Positions 36,575 through 47,061 of a stretch of DNA of 64,000 nt are shown here, one piece after another (the first letter of the stretch is position 1; each line of letters begins with the position of its first letter). The notes beneath the pieces are model-generated. The model was not told where the DNA came from and searched no databases. It saw nothing but the letters and a program-made list of their open reading frames with translations. The translations under genes were made by a program, and so were the position numbers. This DNA comes from Streptomyces hygroscopicus subsp. hygroscopicus (lineage in GTDB: Bacteria; Actinomycetota; Actinomycetes; Streptomycetales; Streptomycetaceae): the NCBI RefSeq assembly GCF_001553455.1, contig NZ_BBOX01000001.1, positions 62,001 through 126,000 of the forward strand, in the 5' to 3' direction.

Positions 36575-37550
36575 GCGGCACCGAGGACGAGGCACTGCTG
36601 TACCAGGTCGCCTCCATGTACTACGAGCAGGACCTCACCCAGGAACAGATCGGCGAGGCCCTGCACTTCACCCGCTGGAAGGTCGGCCGGCTGCTGGCCG
36701 AGGCACGGCAGGCCGGGATCGTACGGATCCAGGTGGTCCATCCCAAATCGCGGATGCGGGGCCTGGAGGAGCGGCTGCGGGACGCCTTCGGGCTGCGGGA
36801 CGCCGTGGTGGTCGCCCGCGGCCACACCGAGGACGAGGAGGGGCTGCGGGCGCGGGTCGCCGAGGCCGGGGCCGACTATCTCGCCCGGCTGCGCCCGTCC
36901 CCCCGGCTGCTCGGCGTCTCCTGGGGCCGCACCATGGATCTGCTCGCCCGCGGCCTCCACCCGGGCTGGACCCACGGCGTCCACGTGGTGCAGATCAACG
37001 GCGGACTCAGCCGCTCCCGCCGGCCCAGCTCCGCCCAGGACATGGCCAGCCGGATCGCCCACCTCGGCGAGGGCACCCTCACGGTGCTGCCGGCCCCGGC
37101 CATCGTGGAGCAGGAGGCCACCCGCCGGGTGCTGGAACGGGACAGCGCGGTCGCCGACGTCCTCACCCAGGCCGCCGAGGCGGACACGGTGCTGTTCAGC
37201 CCCGGTGCGATCGGCGCCGACTCGGTCCTGGTCGGCTCGGGCTACCTCACCGCCGAGGACGTGGAACGGCTGGCCGGGGCCGGCGCGGTGGGCGATGTGG
37301 CGGGACGCTTCATCGGCTCCCGGGGGGAGCTCATCGACCAGGCGCTGGACGACCGCACTCTCGGTCTGTCCCTGGAGGCCCTGCGCCGCAGCCCGGTGTC
37401 GGTCGCGGTGGCCTCCGGAACCGCCAAGCACACCGTGTGCGCGGCCGTGGTCACCAGCGGGCTGTGCAACACCCTGGTCACCGACGACCACACCGCCTCC
37501 CATCTGCTCAACCCCGCTTCCTGCGAACGGCTGTCCCGGAAGGAGAGGCC

Positions 37551-37554
<4 letters not shown>
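36571..37554 (+). CDS. SorC/DeoR-type sugar-binding transcriptional regulator
   Basis: A 327-residue regulator with an N-terminal HTH (YYEQDLTQEQIGEALHFTRW, KVGRLLAEARQAGIV) and a SorC-type effector domain related to sugar-phosphate isomerases (LLGVSWGRTMDLLARGL, VQINGGLS, DTVLFSPGAIGADS). Such proteins sense a phosphorylated sugar and control the operon that contains them. It lies inside the operon, between kinase and transporter genes, with four-base overlaps on both sides, so it is made in step with the pathway. Confidence 0.9.
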
Positions 37555-39085
<1,531 letters not shown>

Positions 39086-39089
<4 letters not shown>

Positions 39090-40093
39090 CCACCTCCCCC
39101 GCAGTGGCCGAGCCGAAAGCGGCAGCCACCGACACCCGACGGGCCCGGCCCCGCGGCGCCGAACTCATCGTCAGATTCAACCTGGTGCTGGTGTTCCTCG
39201 CCCTGTGCGCCGCGGCGAGCCTGCTGACACCCGACTTCCTCACCACCCGCAACCTGTCCAACCTCCTCCAGCAGTCGGCGCTGACCGGCATCGTCGCCAT
39301 CGGCATGACCCTGGTCATCCTCACCGCGGGCATCGACCTGTCGGTGGGCAGTGTCGCCGCCTTCGGCGGGATGACGGTCGCGCTGCTGATCGGCGACGAT
39401 GTCAACGTCGTCCTGGCCATCGTCGCCAGCGTCGCCGCGGGCGCCCTGTTCGGGACCGTCATGGGCGGGCTCTCCGCCTATCTGTCCCTGCCCGCCTTCA
39501 TGACCACCCTGGCCGGGCTCACCGCCATCCGCGGGCTGACCTACCTGCTCACCGACGGCGAGCCGACCAGCGCCGACCTGCCCCACTCCTTCCAGCTGCT
39601 CGGCGGGGGCTTCATCGGCTACATACCGATCGTCGGCCTGATCTTCGTGGCCGTCACCATCGCCGCCGGGCTCGTCCTGCGCGGCACCACCTTCGGCGAG
39701 TACATCTACGCCGTCGGCAGCAACAAGGAGGCCGCGCGGCTGTCGGGACTGCCGGTCCGGGGAGTCATCACCGCCGTCTTCGCCATCTCCGGAGCCCTCT
39801 CCGCACTGGCCGGCGTGCTGCTGACCTCACGGCTCACCATCGGCCAGCCCACCGCCTTCAACGGACTCGAACTGGACGCCATCGCCGCGGTGGTGCTCGG
39901 CGGCACCCATCTCTTCGGCGGCCGCGGCGGAGTGATGGGAACGTTCGTCGCGGTCCTGCTGCTGTCGGTGCTGCGCAACCTGTGCAACCTGATGGGTCTG
40001 GGCTCGTTCTTCCAGATGGTCGTCACCGGTCTGATCCTGATCGTCGCCCTGATCCTCAACATGCTGATGGAGAAGCGAGGCGTCCGTGCCTGA
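39086..40093 (+). CDS. Sugar ABC transporter permease (RbsC-like)
   Basis: A 335-residue membrane protein of the BPD_transp_2 family. Typical blocks are SALTGIVAIGMTLVILTAGI followed by DLSVGSVAAFGGM, GEYIYAVGSNKEAARLSGL (cytoplasmic coupling loop) and VVLGGTHLFGGRGGVMGTF. About ten membrane segments are expected. Its start overlaps the ATPase stop by four bases and its end overlaps the deoC start, giving an unbroken operon. Confidence 0.93.
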
Positions 40094-41051
40094 CACCGCT
40101 CCCGCCCCCGGACTGCCCCGTTCCACCGACAACGCCTCGCTGCGCGCCTTTCTGCACGGCCTCCCGGGCGTCGACGAGGTGGGCGCCCGTGCCCGCGCCG
40201 CCGCCCTGGCCACCCGCTCCCTCAAGACCACCGCCAAGGCACACGCCATCGACCTGGCCATCCGGATGGTCGACCTGACCACCCTGGAGGGGGCCGACAC
40301 CCCCGGGAAGGTACGCGCCCTGTCCGCCAAGGCCCGCCGGCCCGACCCGGACGACCGTGCCGTCCCGCAGGTGGCCGCCGTCTGCGTCTACCCCGATCTG
40401 GTGCCCGTGGCCGTCGACGCCCTGCGCGGCAGCCCGGTGGCCGTGGCATCGGTGGCCACCGCCTTCCCCGCCGGGCGGGCGCCCCTGGAGGCCAAGCTCG
40501 CCGACACCCGCCAGGCCGTCGCCGACGGCGCCGACGAGATCGACATGGTGATCGACCGGGGCGCCTTCCTGGCCGGTGACTACCGCAAGGTCCACGAGGA
40601 GATCGCCGCGGTCCGCGAGGCGTGCGCCCGGCCCGGCGGCGAACCGGCCCATCTGAAGGTCATCCTGGAGACCGGCGAACTGGCCACCTACGACAACGTG
40701 CGGCGCGCCTCCTGGCTCGCCATGCTCGCCGGAGCCGACTTCATCAAGACCTCCACGGGCAAGGTGTCACCCGCCGCCACCCTGCCGGTCACCCTCGTCA
40801 TGCTGGAGGCGGTCCGCGACTTCCGCGCCGCCACCGGCCGTCAGGTCGGCGTCAAACCCGCCGGCGGCATCCGCACCACCAAGGACGCGCTGCGCCACCT
40901 GGTACTGGTCAACGAGACCACCGGCCCCGACTGGCTCGACCCGTCCTGGTTCCGGCTCGGTGCCTCCAGCCTGCTCAACGACCTGCTCATGCAGCGGACC
41001 AGGCTGGCCACCGGCACCTACCCGGGCCCCGACCACTACACCCTGGACTGA
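40086..41051 (+). CDS. deoC: Deoxyribose-phosphate aldolase family protein
   Basis: A 321-residue class I aldolase of the DeoC family. The Schiff-base Lys lies in FIKTSTGKVSP (about residue 220) and the assisting Lys in VKPAGGIR (about 256); both are intact. DeoC cleaves 2-deoxyribose 5-phosphate to acetaldehyde and glyceraldehyde 3-phosphate. It starts at GTG 40086, overlapping the permease stop. Aldehyde dehydrogenase genes follow directly. The protein is longer than the E. coli enzyme (about 260 residues), mostly at the N-terminus, as in the DeoC/ALDH gene sets I recall from actinobacteria. Confidence 0.9.
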   Translation: MPDTAPAPGLPRSTDNASLRAFLHGLPGVDEVGARARAAALATRSLKTTAKAHAIDLAIRMVDLTTLEGADTPGKVRALSAKARRPDPDDRAVPQVAAVCVYPDLVPVAVDALRGSPVAVASVATAFPAGRAPLEAKLADTRQAVADGADEIDMVIDRGAFLAGDYRKVHEEIAAVREACARPGGEPAHLKVILETGELATYDNVRRASWLAMLAGADFIKTSTGKVSPAATLPVTLVMLEAVRDFRAATGRQVGVKPAGGIRTTKDALRHLVLVNETTGPDWLDPSWFRLGASSLLNDLLMQRTRLATGTYPGPDHYTLD

Positions 41052-41057
41052 ACACGC

Positions 41058-42497
41058 ATGGCCGACACCACCTTCGCGTACGCCCCCGCACCCGAGTCCC
41101 GGGCCGTCGTCTCGCTGCGGCCCGCGTACGGACTGTTCATCGACGGCACGTTCACACCCCCCACCGAGCGACTGATCACCACGGTCAACCCGGCCGACGA
41201 GGAGCCGCTGGCGGAGGTGTCCGTCGCCGACGAGGGGGATGTGGACCGCGCCGTGGCCGCCGCCCGGCGGGCCTTCGAGCACGTATGGTCCCCGATGCCC
41301 CCCGCCGAGCGCGGCAAGTACCTCTTCCGGATCAGCCGCATCATCCAGGAACGCGCCCGCGAACTGGCCGTCCTGGAGTCCCTGGACAACGGCAAGCCCA
41401 TCAAGGAGTCGCGGGACGTGGACATCCCGCTGGCCGCCGCGCACTTCTTCTACTACGCCGGCTGGGCCGACAAGCTCGCCCACGCCGGCTTCGGCGCCGC
41501 CCCCCGGCCACTGGGGGTCGCGGCCCAGGTCATCCCCTGGAACTTCCCCCTGCTGATGCTCGCCTGGAAGATCGCCCCGGCCCTCGCCACGGGCAATACG
41601 GTGGTGCTCAAACCGGCCGAGACCACCCCGCTCACCGCCCTGCTGTTCGCCGAGATCTGCCGGCAGGCCGAGCTGCCCCCGGGCGTGGTCAACATCGTCA
41701 CCGGCGCCGCGGACACCGGACGCGCCCTGATCGCCCACCCCGGCACCGACAAGGTGGCCTTCACCGGCTCCACCGAGGTCGGCCGGGAGATCGCTCGCAC
41801 GGTGGCGGGCACCCGCAAGAAGCTCACCCTGGAACTCGGCGGCAAGGGCGCCAACATCGTCTACCACGACGCGCCCCTGGACCAGGCCGTCGAAGGCATC
41901 GTGAACGGCATCTTCTTCAACCAGGGCCATGTGTGCTGCGCCGGATCCCGGCTGCTGGTCCAGGAGTCCATCGCCGAGGAGGTGCTGCACCGACTCAAGG
42001 AGCGCGTCTCCCGGCTCAGGCTCGGCGACCCGCTCGACAAGAACACCGACATCGGCGCCATCAACTCCGCCGAACAGCTCGCCCGTATCCGCGCCCTCGC
42101 CCAAACCGGCCGGGACGAGGGCAGCCAGGACTGGGCACCCGACTGCGAACTGCCCGCACGCGGGTACTGGTTCGCGCCGACCATCTTCACCGGGGTCAGC
42201 CAGGCCCACCGCATCGCCCGGGAGGAGATCTTCGGACCGGTGCTGTCCGTCCTCACCTTCCGCACCCCGGACGAGGCGGTCGAAAAGGCCAACAACACCC
42301 CCTACGGCCTGTCGGCCGGAGTGTGGACCGAGAAGGGAAGCCGCATGCTGTGGACCGCCGGCCGGCTGCGCGCCGGTGTGGTGTGGTCGAACACCTTCAA
42401 CAAGTTCGACCCCACCAGCCCGTTCGGGGGCTACCGCGAATCGGGGTACGGGCGCGAGGGCGGACGGCACGGACTGGAGGCGTACCTCGATGTCTGA
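41058..42497 (+). CDS. Aldehyde dehydrogenase
   Basis: A 479-residue NAD(P)-dependent ALDH. The cofactor region includes VIPWNFPLLM and FTGSTEVGREIA, the general base Glu is in LELGGKGANIV and the nucleophile Cys in FNQGHVCCAGSRL. It should oxidise the aldehyde released by the adjacent aldolase, for example acetaldehyde to acetate. It begins six bases after deoC and overlaps the next ALDH-like gene by eight bases. Confidence 0.93.
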   Translation: MADTTFAYAPAPESRAVVSLRPAYGLFIDGTFTPPTERLITTVNPADEEPLAEVSVADEGDVDRAVAAARRAFEHVWSPMPPAERGKYLFRISRIIQERARELAVLESLDNGKPIKESRDVDIPLAAAHFFYYAGWADKLAHAGFGAAPRPLGVAAQVIPWNFPLLMLAWKIAPALATGNTVVLKPAETTPLTALLFAEICRQAELPPGVVNIVTGAADTGRALIAHPGTDKVAFTGSTEVGREIARTVAGTRKKLTLELGGKGANIVYHDAPLDQAVEGIVNGIFFNQGHVCCAGSRLLVQESIAEEVLHRLKERVSRLRLGDPLDKNTDIGAINSAEQLARIRALAQTGRDEGSQDWAPDCELPARGYWFAPTIFTGVSQAHRIAREEIFGPVLSVLTFRTPDEAVEKANNTPYGLSAGVWTEKGSRMLWTAGRLRAGVVWSNTFNKFDPTSPFGGYRESGYGREGGRHGLEAYLDV

Positions 42498-43371
42498 GTT
42501 CCCGCTGCCCGCCGCGGCCCGAGTGCCGGTGCGCAAGACCTACAAACTGTACCTGGGCGGGGGATTTCCGCGATCCGAGTCCGGGAGGAGCTATCCGGTG
42601 ACCTCAGCAGAGGGCGAGCCGCTGGCCCACGCCGCGCTGGCCTCGCGCAAGGACGCCCGGGACGCGGTGGTCGCGGCCCGCCGCGCGTTCGGCCCGTGGG
42701 CCGCCCGTACCGCCTACAACCGCGGACAGATCCTCTACCGCGTGGCCGAGATGATGGAGGGGCGGCGCGCCCAGTTCGTCCAGGAGACCATCGACGCCGA
42801 GGGCCTGGACACGGCGCGGGCCGAGGAGGTGGTCTCGGCGGCCGTGGACCGCTGGGTGTACTACGCGGGCTGGACCGACAAGGTCGCCCAGGTGCTGGGC
42901 GGCACCAACCCCGTCTCCGGGCCGTACGACAACCGCTCCGTACCCGAACCCACGGGGGTGGTGGCGGTCCTCGCGCCACCGGAGTCCCCGCTGCTGGGCC
43001 TGGTCTCGGTGATCGCGCCGGTGATCGCGACGGGCAACACGGCGGTGGTGGTGGCGAGCGAGCCGCATCCCCTGCCCGCCGTCATCCTGGCAGAGGCCCT
43101 GGCCACCTCGGACCTGCCCGGCGGTGTGGTCAACATCCTCACCGGCCGCCTCGCGGAACTGGCCCCGCCCCTGGCGTCCCACGCGGATGTCAACGCGCTG
43201 GACCTGACGGGAGCCGGCGAGCGGGCGGCCGAACTGGAGGAAGCGGCGGCCACCACTCTCACACGCGTCCTGAGACCGCGGCCGTCCCCCGACTGGGCGG
43301 CCGCACCGGGACTGTCCAGGATCACCCCGTTCCTGGAGACGAAGACCGTGTGGCATCCGGTGGGAATCTGA
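42490..43371 (+). CDS. ALDH-like protein lacking the catalytic half
   Basis: A 293-residue aldehyde-dehydrogenase homologue. It keeps the N-terminal and cofactor-domain text (YKLYLGGGFPRSESGRSYPV, VVAVLAPPESPLLGLVSVIA, GGVVNILTG) but changes near LDLTGAGERAAELEEAA and ends soon after, with no catalytic Cys and no LELGGK Glu. The clean end with LSRITPFLETKTVWHPVG suggests a designed short protein, not a random truncation. I recall a similar short ALDH partner beside deoC and ALDH in other actinobacteria. It may form a hetero-oligomer with the upstream ALDH; this is inference. Confidence 0.8.
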   Translation: MSEFPLPAAARVPVRKTYKLYLGGGFPRSESGRSYPVTSAEGEPLAHAALASRKDARDAVVAARRAFGPWAARTAYNRGQILYRVAEMMEGRRAQFVQETIDAEGLDTARAEEVVSAAVDRWVYYAGWTDKVAQVLGGTNPVSGPYDNRSVPEPTGVVAVLAPPESPLLGLVSVIAPVIATGNTAVVVASEPHPLPAVILAEALATSDLPGGVVNILTGRLAELAPPLASHADVNALDLTGAGERAAELEEAAATTLTRVLRPRPSPDWAAAPGLSRITPFLETKTVWHPVGI

Positions 43372-43444
43372 CCCTTCCCGCCCGGTGGCGCCCCCGGCCC
43401 GACCCCTGCATCGGACGCTGTTGGTCAATTCGGGGCCGCGCGTG

Positions 43445-43487
43445 ACGTCGGCCTTCACGACCCGGTTGTGGTCGTGAAGGCCGACGT
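43445..43487. terminator. Hairpin terminator after the sugar operon
   Basis: A perfect 17-bp stem (arms 43445-43461 and 43471-43487, core CGTCGGCCTTCACGAC) with a 9-base loop lies 74 bp after the last operon gene. It has no T tract, as is common for high-G+C terminators, and could also serve the minus-strand genes beyond. Confidence 0.75.
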
Positions 43488-43630
43488 TGTCGTATGGGAC
43501 GGGTGCGGATGTCGACGCAGCCGAAGGGGCCCGGGAGAGATCCCTGTGGACACGGTGTGGATGGCGCCGGCCGCGTTCCCGTGTTCCGGCTCCGTGACAC
43601 GTCCTGCCTGACGGGCACCGTCCTGAACGG

Positions 43631-44060
43631 TCAGCCCCTCCGGCCACGGCCCCACGGTCGCGGCGTCAGCCCCAACAGCAGCCCCTGCAGGCCGATATGG
43701 CCGCGCTCCGGGTCGACGAACTGCGGCAGCAGCGAGATGCAGAGGATGGCCACCTCGGGATTGAGCAGGCAGGTGAGCAAGCCCATCATGAAGAGCTTGC
43801 GGTCCCCGTCCGGCGCCAACTCCTGGGGCTCGAGAACGGACCGGCCGCCCGGCCGGACAGCCTTCCACGCCGGCCAGAGCAGGTAGCCCGCGCCGGCCAG
43901 CTTGATCGCCAAGTAGATCTCCGGCACCAGCGCGAAGACGGTGGCGATACCGGCGGACACCGCGAAGAGGTACACCAGGAAGCCGAGACAGACCCCGGCC
44001 AGCGAGACCAGCCCCGCCCGGCGGCCCTGGAGACCGGGCGGGCCATGGGCCCGCCCGGTC
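43631..44060 (-). pseudogene. LysE-family exporter remnant
   Basis: The minus strand encodes the middle of a LysE/RhtB amino-acid exporter: GRRAGLVSLAGVCLGFLVYL, IYLAIKLAGAGYLLWPAWKA and LNPEVAILCISLLPQFVDPE. The N-terminal first helix (usually with a TPGP motif) is missing, and the C-terminus breaks off after LQGLLLGLTPRPWG, some 50 residues early. It is therefore truncated at both ends and unlikely to work. Confidence 0.75.
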
Positions 44061-44128
44061 CGGCCAGCGCGGCCGCCGACTCCTCGGCTCGGCCCCGCCG
44101 TCTGGTGGACCGCCGTCGAGGGCTCCGC

Positions 44129-44977
44129 TCAGCCGCTCACCACCGCCAGCAGGAGCCGTACCGCCTCCGTGATCGCCTCCCGGCCGCGGGCGAGGTAGGG
44201 GCGGGGGTCGGTCAGGTCGGGCCGCTCCGCCAGCGCCTCGCGGACCGTGCCCGTGAAGGCGACGTTGAGGGCGGTGCCTATGTTGATCTTGACGATGCCG
44301 GCCCGGACGGCTCGCCGCAGTTCCTCGTCGCCGACGCCCGACGAACCGTGCAGTACCAGGGGTACGGGCACGGCCTCCCGCAGTCGCTCGATCAGCGCGT
44401 GGTCCAGGGACGCCGAGCGCTCGGTCATCGCGTGACTGCTGCCGACGGCGACGGCCAGGGCGTCCACGCCGGTGTCCGCGACGTAGCGCGCGGCCTCCTC
44501 CGGGTCGGTGCGCACCCCGGCCGCGTGGGCGCTCGCGGGGGCGTCGGGTTTGCCGCCCACATAGCCGAGTTCGGCCTCCAGCCACAGGCCCGCGCCGTGG
44601 GCCCACTGCGCCGCGGCGCGGGTGGCGGCGAGGTTCTCGGCGTACGGCTGTGCCCCGGCGTCGAACATCGCGGAGGAGAACCCCGCGTCGGCCGCTGTAC
44701 GCAGCAGCCGCATGTCCGTCACATGATCCAGATGCAGTGCGACGTCGACGCCACAGCCACGGCCCACCTCGGCCGCTGCCCGCGCGATCGGCTCGACCCG
44801 CCCGCCGTGGAACCGCACGGCGTTCTCACTGATCTGCAGGATCACCGGGGTGCCCGCCGCTTCCGCGCCGGCGGTGACCGCCTCGGCGTGCTCCAGCGTG
44901 ATCACATTGAACGCGGCGACGGCCCGGCCGGCGGCGGCGGCCTTGGAGACGAGCTCGCAGGTGGGTACCAGGGACAT
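44129..44977 (-). CDS. gatY: Class II aldolase (tagatose/fructose-bisphosphate type, GatY/KbaY)
   Basis: A 282-residue zinc-dependent class II aldolase. Visible marks are VALHLDHVTDMRLL (catalytic Asp and zinc His), FSSAMFDAG, EAELGYVGG, LAVAVGSSHA, and the phosphate loop LHGSSGVGDEELRRAV followed by KINIGTAL. With its non-catalytic partner GatZ/KbaZ (48219-49520) it should split tagatose 1,6-bisphosphate into glyceraldehyde 3-phosphate and DHAP. It is the last gene of the five-gene operon. Confidence 0.85.
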   Translation of the reverse strand: MSLVPTCELVSKAAAAGRAVAAFNVITLEHAEAVTAGAEAAGTPVILQISENAVRFHGGRVEPIARAAAEVGRGCGVDVALHLDHVTDMRLLRTAADAGFSSAMFDAGAQPYAENLAATRAAAQWAHGAGLWLEAELGYVGGKPDAPASAHAAGVRTDPEEAARYVADTGVDALAVAVGSSHAMTERSASLDHALIERLREAVPVPLVLHGSSGVGDEELRRAVRAGIVKINIGTALNVAFTGTVREALAERPDLTDPRPYLARGREAITEAVRLLLAVVSG

Positions 44978-45078
44978 GGGGCTTGTTCCCCTCGCTTTCA
45001 TGGTCGGTCCGGCTGCGTGGAGCGACCGGTACGGATGGGATGTCGCCTCCGTACCGGCGGAGGCGGGGACGCGGGCGG

Positions 45079-46023
45079 TCAGGAAGTCCGCGTGACAGGA
45101 CCCACGTCCGCGGTGCCTTCCACCGCGTCCGGGGCCGCGGAACTCCCGCCGCTCTTCTCGTCGCTGTAGACCATCAGGGTCGAGCCTCCGAGGGCGAGCA
45201 CGATGCCGATGGAGCCCCATACGCTGGGCAGCGTCTGATAGACCGCCAGGGACAGCACGATGGTCAGAACCGGGGCCAGCGCGTTGGTGAGAGGGGCGAC
45301 CACGGTGGCCTTGCCCCGGCTGAACGCCATGACCAGGAACAGCGCGCCGATCGCGTTGAGGACCTGGGTCACGGCGGTGAGCGCCGGCGCCTGCCAGGGA
45401 GCACCGGAAGGGAGACCGCCCATCGTCGCGAACGCCACCGGAACCAGCAGCAGCCCGCTGATGGTCATCCACCCGAAGGTCGTCGCGTCGTTGACCCCGA
45501 CGAGTGCCGCCTTGCGCATGCAGAACGCCTGCACACCCCAGGCGACGCAGATCCCGATCGCCATCAGCAGCCATGGGCCGTGCGAGTTCGAGTCGCCCCC
45601 GCCACCGGGGATGCTGAGCAGCACGATCGCTACCAGCGCCGCGACCACGCCCACGACGGCGAGCCGGGCGATCCGCTCACGCAGCATCACCATCGCCATG
45701 AGCACGGTGATCACCGGGGAGAGCGAGACCACGGGGAAGATCAGGTAGGCCGGGCCGTCGGCGAGTGCCCGGAACAGCAGCAGTTGTCCGCCGGCGCCGG
45801 TCAGTCCCGCGATCAGTCCGTACACCGCGGCGACCGGCCGGCGGTCGAACCGGTTGCCGCGCAACGCGAAGTACGCGGGGATGAGCATCGTGAAGGCCCA
45901 GATGATGTAGATCATCTCGTTGGGGTAGCCGTACCTGGTGTTCGGCTGGCTGGAGAAGGCGCCCCACACGCCCCAGAACACGACCAGCAGGGTCGCGTAC
46001 AGCATCCAGCTTCTCTTGATCAT
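45079..46023 (-). CDS. EamA/DMT-superfamily transporter
   Basis: A 314-residue protein with about ten membrane segments (LLVVFWGVWGAF; LIFPVVSLSPVITVLMAMVM followed by LRERI; APLTNALAPVLTIVLSLAVY), typical of the drug/metabolite transporter superfamily. Some members import sugars. Its start overlaps the kinase stop by four bases and the aldolase follows, so it may be the uptake route for the amino sugar or sugar alcohol used by the operon, in place of a PTS. The direction of transport is not visible in sequence. Confidence 0.82.
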   Translation of the reverse strand: MIKRSWMLYATLLVVFWGVWGAFSSQPNTRYGYPNEMIYIIWAFTMLIPAYFALRGNRFDRRPVAAVYGLIAGLTGAGGQLLLFRALADGPAYLIFPVVSLSPVITVLMAMVMLRERIARLAVVGVVAALVAIVLLSIPGGGGDSNSHGPWLLMAIGICVAWGVQAFCMRKAALVGVNDATTFGWMTISGLLLVPVAFATMGGLPSGAPWQAPALTAVTQVLNAIGALFLVMAFSRGKATVVAPLTNALAPVLTIVLSLAVYQTLPSVWGSIGIVLALGGSTLMVYSDEKSGGSSAAPDAVEGTADVGPVTRTS

Positions 46024-47012
46024 CGGCCGTCCTCTCCGGGCGCAAGGGACTCGGAGGCCGTACGCAGTGCGTCGAGCGCGGGCCGGTCGAGCGGGGTTCC
46101 GGCGAGTTTCGCCGCGTACAGAGCGGCGCCTACCACCGGCTCGTACAGGGGGTCTCGCAGCTCATAGTTGGCGAAACGATCCTTCAGACCGGTGGTGAAC
46201 GCCTCCAGGACCGTGCCGGCCCCGAAGGTGCCGCCGGAGTAGGAGACCGGTACGGTCTCGTCGGGGCCGAACTCCAGCCGCTCGCGGGTGACCTCGACCA
46301 GCTGGGCGAGTTCGCGGCCGGCCTCGGTGAGGATCGCCGCGGCGGCTTCGTCGCCCAGACCGGCCGCCTCGGCCACCGAGCGGCCGAGTGCGGCGATCCG
46401 TCCCCGGTCTCCCTGCCACCGGTTGTGGACAACGTCGATCACGTCGAGGTCGGACGCGAGATCCAGGCGGCGCCGGAGAACCTCGCTCAGGGGGCCCTCG
46501 GGAAGTCGCCCGTCGCTCATCCGCGAGAAGGCGTTGAGGCCGCGGATCGCGATCCAGTACGCCGATCCCTCGTCGCCGAATATCTCGCCCCAGCCGCCGA
46601 CGCGCACGCCGTTGCCCAGCCGCTCGCCGTAGGTCATCGAGCCGGTGCCGCTGATGACGTTGATGCCGTCGAGCGCGCCCAGCGAACCGGCCCAGCCGCA
46701 GACCATGTCGTTGTCGCACGCGTAGCGGTCGTGCCCCAGCACCGCTCGCGGTGTCGCGTTCAGAACGGGCAGGTCACCGGCCGCTTCCCCGTAACCCGGC
46801 AGGCCGAAGAAGGCGTACTCGACATCGGCCGGGGTCAGCCCGGCCGCCGTACAGACCGCGTCCACGCCCTCCTTCAGGACACGCTCGACAAGGTCAATGC
46901 CGTGTGAGAAGTAGTACGAGCTTGCCGCCTGCGCCCGCGCCACCACCTGACCGGACCGGTCGACCAGACAGAACGCGGTCTTGGTTCCCCCGCCGTCGAC
47001 ACCTAGGAACAT
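46020..47012 (-). CDS. BadF/BadG/NagK-type amino-sugar kinase
   Basis: A 330-residue ASKHA-fold kinase of the BcrAD/BadFG-N-acetylglucosamine kinase group. It starts FLGVDGGGTKTAFCLVDRSG (phosphate 1), followed by YACDNDMVCGWAGSLG, VISGTGSMTYGER (phosphate 2) and GDEGSAYWIAIRGLNA. It would phosphorylate an amino sugar such as galactosamine or N-acetylgalactosamine after non-PTS uptake. It lies 49 bp after agaS and overlaps the transporter gene. Confidence 0.87.
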   Translation of the reverse strand: MFLGVDGGGTKTAFCLVDRSGQVVARAQAASSYYFSHGIDLVERVLKEGVDAVCTAAGLTPADVEYAFFGLPGYGEAAGDLPVLNATPRAVLGHDRYACDNDMVCGWAGSLGALDGINVISGTGSMTYGERLGNGVRVGGWGEIFGDEGSAYWIAIRGLNAFSRMSDGRLPEGPLSEVLRRRLDLASDLDVIDVVHNRWQGDRGRIAALGRSVAEAAGLGDEAAAAILTEAGRELAQLVEVTRERLEFGPDETVPVSYSGGTFGAGTVLEAFTTGLKDRFANYELRDPLYEPVVGAALYAAKLAGTPLDRPALDALRTASESLAPGEDGR

Positions 47013-47061
47013 CGTTGTACCTCCGTCCGGCGCCCTTGGTCCGCGCCGTTGATCCGCCTGG

